From the NCBI GenBank assembly GCA_032207245.1, contig CM063503.1, forward strand, positions 105,928,756-105,992,755: a DNA stretch of 64,000 bases. The letters run 5' to 3'. The translations under genes and the position numbers were made by a program. Under the pieces are notes generated by a model that saw only the letters and a program-made list of their open reading frames with translations, made no database searches and was not told where the DNA came from. This DNA is from Pardosa pseudoannulata (taxonomy: Eukaryota; Arthropoda; Arachnida; Araneae; Lycosidae). Of the stretch, positions 53,944 to 64,000 are shown one piece after another. Positions within the stretch are counted from its first letter, which is position 1. Every line of letters starts with the position of its first letter.

Positions 53944-54490
53944 TTTATAAAACTTTCTGTATTCAAAAGTATTAATACTAATAAAACAATTTTAGGGTAT
54001 TAAAGAAATGAAAAAAGTTTGGAACTTGGGCAACAGAAGAAAAAATTTCGCGAATGTTAGTGACAATGGAATAGAAGCTAGTGCTTGAGAGCACATTAAG
54101 GAATTCGACTTCCATCGTGAAAAAAATAGCCTTCATTGATTTCTTACCACTGGACTATTTCTTCAACGCCATTTATTGCTACTTACTGATAACATGTTTT
54201 TGTTAGATGCTAACTTCAAACGAAAAGCTATTTTCTAAGAAGTTATGCTTGAAAAAATCGCTACTAAGTACTGTCATCTACAGCAAAAACATATTGATTT
54301 TCTTATTACGACACAACCATTTTTACATGATATTTACGGTATTTCCACTGGTTATTTTCCACTTAAACTGTTTGAATGTTACTTTCTTTAATTACCTACC
54401 TTTTTGTTTTGAAATAAATTTAAAATGCTATTCAATGACATCATCTTAATAATTTTTCTATTTTTACTCAATATTCCTTCAAATGATTTA
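53750..54490. other. unique AT-rich DNA with a short compound microsatellite
   Basis: A CT run (53875-53892), a C7 tract (53899-53905) and a TA run (53907-53940) lie in AT-rich sequence. An 80-codon frame at 54207 is AT-driven. No gene. Confidence 0.6.
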
Positions 54491-54768
<278 letters not shown>

Positions 54769-54769
54769 A

Positions 54770-57700
54770 TTATTAATTTATTATGAAACATAAAAGCAGT
54801 AGAATATTTACTATTGAGTTTACCATAGTGTTATTTATAATATTTATTTGTATTATGTTTTAAAGAATTACCTATTCAGCGTAGTCTACAACATAAGCTG
54901 CTTTAATTGTGAAACTACAGAATAAAATTAGGAAGTTCCAAATATTAATTCCATATATTATTCCAAATATATACATATATATTACAAACCGTATGAAATA
55001 TGATTTCAGTATGTCTAAATCTGAAGTTTAATTTTACTAAAACGAGTAATTTAGGCATGTCATTACTAATGGTTGTAAGCTGAAGCCGAATTACAAAACA
55101 GTTTAAGCAAGCATATTCTATTATTGAGCAGAATATGAAGCTATGTTTTCAGAGTATAATTTTGCAGACAGGTGATTAGCACTTAAAATATCATCAAATA
55201 GGCTTTAAATCTTTTAAATTTGCATTTTATACATTATTCATCTAATTCTACCATTAAAAATACAAAACTTATTCTTACTATAAGTAAGATATATTAAAGA
55301 ATTTACAAATGCTATGTTTCGGAAAATAAATCCTATCGAAATTATATGTAAATATTTAAAATTTCATTTTAAACATTTATGCAAATATTAGGTTTTTTAC
55401 TGCATTTTACATTATTTTAGAAGAAATTATTCCAGTAAAATGTATATTAGTAATCAATAGCATAGAAAAAATACGACCCATTGCAAAGCAAAAAGAAAAT
55501 AATGCTTTTTTTAATCCAATTTATCAAATTTATTTAATTATATGATTTTATACATGATTATTATCTTTTTATAAAAAGTGAAGCATATTGATATTATAAA
55601 ACGTATTACAATTGAACCTATTTATCTTTAGCGTAACTTTTCTTTTACTTTGAGAGATATAATAACTATTCTTATAAAAATTAAACTTAACAAATATTAG
55701 AATGTAATGGTATATCATGAAATGATATATAGAGAAAATTTATTAAATATGTATTTTACGATTATTATTGCTAGCCTTATCCCAAATTTTCACAGATCAT
55801 ACATTATTGGTGTTACATTTCTCAATAAAGAATGACTATGAATTCGTAGAACTACTATCTCTTCTGTATCAAATCATGTTCCTAAGTGAAGCCTGATATT
55901 TTTACATTACGGAAAATGTAATGTTCTATTTCCATTCATATCTGTAAAATTTTTACAGATTAAAAAAATGTGTGATTTTTTTATTTTAAACTCTTGTTAA
56001 GTAAAAATATTGAAAGCGAACAAGTCGAATTAAGTAAAGAGGTTTTACAGTTTCTAGTGTTTTATTTTAAACGTAATCTTTGAAGGACTGTGTGACTGTG
56101 CAGCAATTATTGCCTCTAGGAAAAATGAATTTTTTGCATTAATAGGTTTCTGATAATAATTTCATTGAATCAATAAAAATTATTTTATAATATATTGTTT
56201 TTGTCATTGGTTTTGCATTAAATTGAATTGCTTTATTCAAAATTTTAAATTATTTGCATTTAAGTCATTTTATAAAATGTTATATTTATCACAGTTGAAT
56301 AATAAATTACATTCATAAACATATAAATTTTCAACTTTAATGATACCAATGCTTAGAAATTTAAGAAAATATGAAATATGAAATATATATTTAAGTTTAC
56401 CATTACATTACTATGCATTAAAATGCTATTTATAGTGATTACTCCCCTTATTCAATAATTACTTGCTTGTGTAATTTTATTTCTCCCATCTGGTAATTAA
56501 TAAGATAATCCAAATAATGATTAAATTTAATTATAAACCAATGATAAAATCATTACATTATGTGAATGTAATTTCTCAATTGAGATATTTTCTCATGAAA
56601 AATAATTATGTATTATAGCTCAAAACTTTAAAAACTCTGCAAGATTATTCAGACCGTAGAAAAGTTCTGACTATATGTCGTTTGTAGACTTAAAAATATT
56701 TTTAATTATTCATTTAATAGATGAACTTTTGGAAAGAGCAATTTCGGAAATTTTCTGGTTGTTATGATGTTGTGGTTTTGTTTTTGACTTAAGTCATGTT
56801 TCAATGTTCTAAATTCTATCTATATTAAAGAAATTTATGGCAATTGTGTATTTTTACCTTTTAAGATGAGGAATGAACGGTTTTATTTTCTTTATTCTGT
56901 GTGCTGTTCAATAAATGATAACTGCAAACAAATATTTTCTTGAAATAATAGCAATATTAATTCGATGTTAAATTTAGGAATCGTATCCAAGAAAAATAAA
57001 ATATTTTGTCTATGTTAATGATACCTCTATCAAATATACAATAACTAGTTAAAACACTAATTCTGTTTCCAAATACATAGCATAAACTTTTGAAATTGTA
57101 AAATATTTTATTTTAATCAAGAAATATTCGTTTTATTAAGTTAAACCGGTATTTAAATTGCATGTTTTTCGAAATTTAAAATTACCAATTCAGATTTCTT
57201 TTCCTACATAATTGATGTTCCTACACTAAAGTACAATAGATTGAAATATTTCTAATAGTTCAGAAAATAGTAAAACTAGCATTCCATGGTATTAAACTCC
57301 TAAATTTCTTTAAAAATTAATGAACGAATTTCTAATTTGTTCAAATAACCTGCTTCTAGTGATGGACATATGTACTTAAAATTCTTTTACTCTGAGATTT
57401 CGACTATTTGTTTATTTGAATGGTATATGCATCTTACCTCACCACTCATTGTCAAAAGTTTGAAACCCTTTGAAAGTAATGTTCAAAGAAAACAACTACA
57501 CTTAATTAAGCTTCAGCATTCTCAGTAGCTTGAACATGATGGATTATGAATACTGATGTTAGCATTTTCTTTTCGAGTTAAAAACAACTTAAGATAACCT
57601 TTATAGACCTTCAAAATGAACGACATTGATCGCAAATAAATATTTCTATCTTAAATAATTAAATCTGTTTTATTGAATTAAATTAAAGTTTCTAATTTAA

Positions 57701-60640
57701 TAATTATCTCTAATAAAACCTATTTATAACATCTTTTTTTTTAATGTAAAATCATATTTTCTAATTTAAACCTCATGTAACTTCAATTTTCATAATTTTT
57801 TTCTTATCATTTCAAATAAAACAAGTTAATATAAACAAGCTAAACGTTTCCGATTACTGCAAAATATTTTGTACTACCCAAGTAATTTTGCATTAATTCC
57901 CTCAAGCTGTGGTTGCTTAGGAAATAACGTGTATTTTGATAGTATTAGAATGAAACGGTAGATGCAAATCGAAGCTTATTACTCCAGAAAGTGTATAATT
58001 CCTAATTTAAATAATCGCACTTTTCAACTGTTCGTAAATCAAAATTATTTCATGCATTAATAAACCACTAGAAACTTTAATTGAAATTTGCATTCCTATT
58101 TCAACGGCAACTGTTTTTCAATATCAAAAACGTCGACGTAAGTTCATTACTGAGTTCTTTAAAACTATTTTTAAAAGTTTTTTTTTATATGGTACATTTA
58201 TTCTACTGTAGCTCGTTACATATTTTTATATGATTAAATATAATCATAAAAAATGGATTAACAATGTTTTACACTTCATACTGATTAGAATACCATTAAA
58301 ATGTTTAAAAAATATTCATAAAGAATATGAGGAACTGTCGAGTAAGGTATATGCATCCAAACAGAAATTATTCTTATTTCTATCATTATTCTTTTACAAT
58401 TCTATCTTTACCGTTCATTAATTTTGTGTATAGAATGTATTACTTAAAATACCGATGAAATATATTCATAAAAAAGGATTGCATTTATAAATAATAAAAA
58501 TACATGTTTTAAGTATTTTTGTTCTGGTGAGGTTTTTTTTTTTTTTTTGTCCACTTGTGATATCCATGATCTGCCCGATATCATATGGCACTGCACGTTA
58601 AAACATATTACTGCATCTGACTAACAAACATCTAATAACTTTTAAAAATCGCATAAAATATATATTTTAAATACCTAAAGTAAACGTTATTATAATTACT
58701 TAAAAGATTGTATGAATGTGGAATATATAATAATCCCTAATTTTTTTTAATATTAGCAGGAATTATTATTTAAACTATCTTTTAAAATCTGAATTACGTA
58801 ATGACACAAAAACACCATACAACTTTTAAAGTTTTAGTTTATACTAGGAAGATTGGATTTTGTGCGAAACAGTAATTTATTTATTTGATATGCCAATAAA
58901 TTGATATATGTAGCAAAGTTAGATTTTTTCAAATCAAATGCAACACATATACAAAGGACATTTTTGAATAAAAATGAACAATATACCCTCATATATTTCC
59001 AATCCGACTACAAATATGCATGTTTTGCAGTAGTTCACACAAATGATACATTCCGCTTGAGTTCCAGATGCTGTTATTTGAACTCTAAAACTACAAATTT
59101 GACGTTCAATATTTTAGGGAAAGTGAGTATATACGGAAAAATGAGAAAAATTCTGTTTTTATAATCTATAGTGTGAACATAAGATTTCTTTTTCAATAAC
59201 CGCTTGTGCTGTAATGCACAACAGATTGATGGCTATATCTCTCGCTTACTGTGCTGGTGAGGGCCATTTATCGTGATATATGATTGTTCAAAGGTTTCCG
59301 TTCTATTTGTTCATAGCGAATCATTGTTTTTATCCGTGAAGATAATTTCAGAGCTAAAAAATAGTCATTGTTTTTATCATATTTTGCGTTCTCAAGCCTT
59401 CTGATTGACTACTACAAAAAATTATGGTGCTAGTATAAAAATATGGGCTACATATTGTTACAAAAAATAAAAGTAATATCAAGTGAATTATCTTTATCTT
59501 AAGATAAAAACTAATCATTTTTATTTACATATAAACGAATTATATACGGGATGCACATAAAAATGTGTCATGATGAATAAGTATCGAAAACAGACATAAA
59601 AATTTTGGTTATGAATATCTTTTTTGTCTTAGATGATAGTTTTTAAGAACTGAATATCACTATTGAATACGGCTTCAAACCATTTTTAAACTATGTCAAA
59701 GTCCAACAAGTGATGAAATTTCAATGGAAGAAAGGTAACAAACAGCTCCCTTTCAAACCGAAGTTCAAGAATTTTAATGTATAAAATCCTTGACACTTCA
59801 ATTTGAATAACAGGCTGAAATGAATAAGTTAAATCAATAACCCAAAAGATAAATATAAAAAAAATTAAAATTAGATTTATAAATTCTAGCACTAATATTT
59901 ACCATTAAAATATATGTGTGTATTCGAAAGGTATACACTAATAACCAGAATGCTGTTGTGGTTCCTCCCAAGTTTGGTGCAAGGAAGACTTCAATTAAAT
60001 TCATACAATGTATCTCTATGACTGAAAGGCATGCTTCGGTTATAAGAACTGTTGTGGCATAATTCATACATTACATAAGACACTCAATCACGTCTGCGAA
60101 ACCACTAGGCATCAATGCGTAAAAAAGAAGAATGTAACTGATCCTGAAACAAGCTTATAAAAAAGATGACTTTGTAAATTTTATGAGACATATGACCATT
60201 TTTTAATGTTCAAAAATTGCCATGCTACATGTTCACATTTATGGCTTTGTTAATACCTTACCCCGAGAGACTCAAAATTATCTTCACGCTCTTCGGAGAA
60301 TGTGAAATGGAATTAAACAAACTAGCCCCATTTTACAAATTCAAGAAAATGCGACTGAAAACTAATAGTCTGTTTTTAATTTCTAAGAAATGGACTAAAA
60401 CACTCTACTACCATTTACATGTTTACTTACAAAACCGTCTTCATCAAACTTCCTGTTTTCCAACCAGGAGAGGAATGCCAGAGATACAAGATTTGGAGTT
60501 GCGAAATGTATAAATGATGTATCACAGACAGATATAAGAAGAACTTTGAAGCGAAGAATATGAGAGATATTTTAACTAATGAAAATCACCTAATTTTTTC
60601 TACTTTATGAAATGGAGGAAATAAAATATAAACCACACTC
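54770..60640. other. long unique AT-rich stretch, no gene seen
   Basis: Mostly low-complexity single-copy DNA. A T16 tract lies at about 58533-58548. Small open frames at 58230, 58901, 59686 (minus) and 59834 (minus) lack recognisable features. The longest non-repeat frame in the window (98 codons, 60217-60513) sits in a richer patch (59930-60530). It has no domain I know and no clear gene context, so I do not call it. Confidence 0.45.
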
Positions 60641-60642
60641 AC

Positions 60643-61060
<418 letters not shown>

Positions 61061-61816
61061 CACAGTCTACCAATAAGTATTTGGACACCTATGCATATGA
61101 CGATATCTGCGGTGCTGAGGTAAGTCCTGAGGTAAAGATTTGATCACAAAGTCCAACGACGCTGCTCTGTTAATGTGGTGCAAAGCACATCGAAATTGAA
61201 TCGTAGATCAGTGGAAACTTAATTCTTTAGAGCGACGAATCAAGGTTCACCCTTTACCGTTCGGAAGGCAAGGTCTGGGTCTGGCGGCTGCCTGGAGAAT
61301 GTCTCCTACCGGAATGCATTGTGCCAACAGTCAAGTTCAGCAGAGGTGGAATTATTGTCTGGGGTTTGTTTCTCCTGGTACTGACTGGAACCTTTGGTCC
61401 CCATACATGGTAAGCTTAACGCCGATGCCTACTGCACTGTTTTGGGTGACAATGAACTTCCTACGTTGTGGCAGTTTTACTGGTTGGACCCCTGTTACTT
61501 TCAAGAAGACAATGCCAGTTGTCATGTTTCGAGGTTAATCAAAGCTTGGTATGGGGCCAATGGAGTTCATCGAATGGACTAGTCTGCCCAGAGACCAGAA
61601 CTGAGTCCTATCGAGAACCTCTGTCACGAGTTGGATCGCTGAATTAAGGGGTGCTCAACACATCTAAAATCGGTCAAGAAACTTGCGTGTATACTCCAAG
61701 CCGAGTGGAAGACCATACCACTAGCAGTAGTACAAATACTTGTGGAAAGTATGCCCCGAAGGGTTCACGATTTTGAATAAAATTAGTTTTTCTTTAATAT
61801 CACAAGTGTCTAAATA

Positions 61817-61817
<1 letters not shown>
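61061..61817 (+). mobile_element. internally deleted Tc1-like transposon (~757 bp)
   Basis: The left end reads TA then CACAGTCTACC and AGTATTTGGACAC (61061-61087). The right end carries the inverse of AGTATTTAGACAC (61806-61817, GTGTCTAAATACT type), but the outer ~15 bp that should mirror the left end are missing and a CT microsatellite follows at once. Between the ends lies the catalytic two-thirds of a transposase. The DNA-binding N-terminal third is absent, so the element is an internal-deletion derivative. Confidence 0.87.
61139..61780 (+). pseudogene. Tc1-like transposase, catalytic core only, broken
   Basis: It begins in [19 protein letters not shown] (from 61139), the linker and start of the DDE core. 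A frameshift near 61221-61231 leads to SDESRFTL, giving the first catalytic Asp at 61234. The frame continues through VWVWRLPGE and GGIIVWG. A one-base insertion near 61364-61370 shifts the frame to GKLNADAYCTVL and FQEDNASCH, giving the second Asp at 61508. In that same frame SPIENL gives the catalytic Glu at 61613, exactly 34 residues after the second Asp, which is the Tc1 DD34E spacing. The end reads ESMPRRVHDF (about 61747-61776). In-frame stops include TGA (61197), TAG (61580, where the family has Trp) and TGA near 61640. The helix-turn-helix DNA-binding region is deleted, so this is a dead copy that could at most have been mobilised in trans. Confidence 0.9.
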
Positions 61818-61866
<49 letters not shown>

Positions 61867-61895
61867 AATACACACACTCATATATAAATACACAG

Positions 61896-61969
<74 letters not shown>

Positions 61970-62011
61970 TATCGTTAATTAGCAATTCATATATATATAT
62001 ATATATATATA
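61817..62011. repeat. compound microsatellites (CT)n-(CA)n-(TA)n
   Basis: CT 61817-61834, CA to 61852, TA to 61866, a second CA block 61868-61924, TA 61926-61964, and a further TA run 61989-62011. The first CT run starts at the broken right end of the Tc1-like element. Confidence 0.95.
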
Positions 62012-62014
62012 CTG

Positions 62015-62915
62015 AGTTTTCTAAAATATGTTGCAGCGAAATTTATCAAGTTTTACGATAATGCAAAAATGTTATATCTTTGAAATTTTAAACATGGAGA
62101 AAACAATTGGAGCATGAAAAATTCAGGAAACTCTTAGCATTTATAAACAAACTGAATATCTTTAAAGAGATATGTGATTTTACAACACAGAGAGGATAGT
62201 CACGTTCGAAAGATACCAGTCATATATTTCATAGTTTAGTATTTTAAAATCATGACATAAGAATTCTTGTGATTGCAGAAAGTGTTCGGTTAGCAGGATA
62301 GTTTATTGAATGCGAGGTTTGCTACATACGTTGAAATTATCCTCGCTTATATGAAGTAATCTAATTCTCAGGTTAATTTACAGTTAACATAAAACAAGAG
62401 GCCATAATGTCACCTACACACATATATAAATGTGTGTGCGTATGTGTGTATGTGTGTGTTTTTAATTATATTTTCAACTAAAAGAACCAAAGTAATTATA
62501 ATTGTATTTTAATACGAGGTTAGGGCGATTCAAACATAAAATTACAACCTTTTGCAAAAGTCTTTTGTACTTCCCGTTTCAGTCTGGACAATTGGCGCAC
62601 ACACCAAAATTAATTCTTGCTGACTTCAGCCCTTCTTAAATTACTATTTATGTAATTGGTTTCTCCTTTTCGGAGTCATTCTGTGACCAATCATTAAAAC
62701 ACTTATCGGGTGACTCACAAAATTATATATTGTCATGTGTGTGTTTTTCTTTAAGACGTTCTGAATGTATGATGCCATAAGAAACTTACATTTATCTTCC
62801 CAACAGTTACTTGTTTTTGTTTTCGGTCCCAATTACTAAATACAACACTCAAACCAGTATCAATCCCCGTTTTACATTTGAGTAAATACTACTTTATATG
62901 TGTAAATACTAATAT
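62015..62915. other. unique sequence, no gene seen
   Basis: A TG-rich run lies at 62429-62460. The block 62520-62830 is richer in G+C and carries a 62-codon minus-strand frame without recognised features. It could be conserved non-coding DNA. No gene supportable. Confidence 0.45.
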
Positions 62916-62918
62916 ACA

Positions 62919-63162
<244 letters not shown>

Positions 63163-63164
63163 CA

Positions 63165-64000
63165 CTCCAAACCAAAAACGGACATTAGAAAAGGATAACT
63201 CTTCATAGCTTATTGACTTAAAGATGCAGCCACAACTACACCGATCGAGATCAGAAATACTAAAAAATTGAGTTATAACTCTATGCTGTATATTCGTAAA
63301 AATGCTGGATAAAAGTGATGCAGTAAGAAGCCATTATCATTCACTCATTATTTGGGGCACGTTTTTATATCTGTTACATTCTTGAATAAAAGTGGATCGT
63401 TTTTTTTTTATCATTGTTCCTGTGATGAAGATTGAAATTCTTCCAAATGTGTCTTCTGCTAATTTTTGCAAATAAAAACTCAATTTAATTGGAGAACGTC
63501 TCTAACGCTTGAAAGCAGAACTTAAACACTGCAAAACAAGTAATTGTGTAGTTATTATACTTCCTGGCATATTAGTCTTATGCAATAATTATCAACTTTT
63601 TCTGCTACCACACTGACACCAACATTTTTTTCTGATACTGTTAGGACCACCAGTGAATTTAAAGGATAAATTCATTAATTGTCGGAGAACCTACGTCATG
63701 TATAGATGATATTGAATATCATCAGCAAAAATAGATTTACTTTGTCATTACAGTTAAGATATAAAGGGGTTAAATGTGTATACAGAAATAAAATTATTTT
63801 AACATATCTTTATTTTTTTTATTCACATTTTAACTTCTTTTGAAATTTTCAAATATTTGGATTATACGAAATAAAAGTTTATTAATTTATTTAAAATAAA
63901 AGTTTATGAATTTAAGCACACGAAATAAAAGTTTATTAATTTATAAGATTAAAGTGTAACCCACAACATTGGACACGTCCTACGAGCTCATTCCTCTCTT
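63165..64000. other. unique sequence with a small AT tandem repeat at the right edge
   Basis: A ~25-bp word CGAAATAAAAGTTTATTAAT occurs at 63868 and 63921, with a third diverged copy between them. Before it lies AT-rich unique DNA with no gene seen. Confidence 0.55.

Noticed and set aside
59171..59270. Possible exon ending at GTGAGG near 59257
   Set aside because: Only a donor-like word is present. The open stretch is too short and unrecognised.
60217..60513. 98-codon open frame, the longest outside repeats and mobile elements
   Set aside because: No recognisable domain and no start or splice context. One frame of this size is expected by chance in 64 kb.

Overview
This window looks like intergenic or deep intronic DNA from an AT-rich animal genome, most likely an arachnid and probably a spider. 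I base that on the very high A+T content, the many long (TA)n arrays, tRNA-derived SINEs, decayed Tc1-like transposons, and one relic of a repeated gene family that I know from arthropods and Hydra. A near-perfect insect-type CTCF motif argues for a bilaterian rather than Hydra. The species assignment is inference. I found no intact host gene and no convincing host exon. The longest open frames are either TATATA arrays read as Ile-Tyr repeats or relics of mobile elements.

Layout. 1-29 kb is mostly unique AT-rich sequence broken by (TA)n arrays. It holds a degenerate triplicated ~76-bp repeat (8.6-8.8 kb), a minus-strand tRNA-Thr-like SINE (10.2-10.5 kb), a truncated copy of a second SINE family (19.9-20.0 kb), and several blocks of richer base composition that could be conserved non-coding DNA. 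29-33 kb holds a ~220-bp (TA)n array, an eight-copy ~169-bp satellite that decays toward its right end, and a ~500-bp (TA)n array. 33-45 kb holds a CTCF-like site (33767), a plus-strand SINE with a 14-bp target-site duplication (38.5 kb), a ~625-bp (TA)n array (42.2-42.8 kb) and a three-copy 141-bp repeat (44.7-45.2 kb). 47-50 kb holds a second copy of SINE family 2 and a tRNA-Gly-like SINE relic.

The richest stretch is 50.9-53.75 kb. A 2.08-kb element with degenerate ~130-bp terminal inverted repeats (ends CAGGCCTGCGA) contains, on the minus strand, a broken copy of the repeated arthropod family with no function known to me. This suggests the family is the protein of a DNA transposon. Seven bases beyond its right end lies a second element, a 771-bp internally deleted Tc1-like copy with TA target duplications, whose catalytic Glu codon has become a stop. 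A third element, another deleted Tc1-like copy (61.06-61.82 kb), keeps its DDE catalytic core in three broken frames but has lost its DNA-binding domain. It sits between microsatellites, one of which has replaced the outer part of its right end.

Nothing here works together as a pathway or operon. The window records insertion, internal deletion and decay of mobile elements within simple-repeat-rich DNA.
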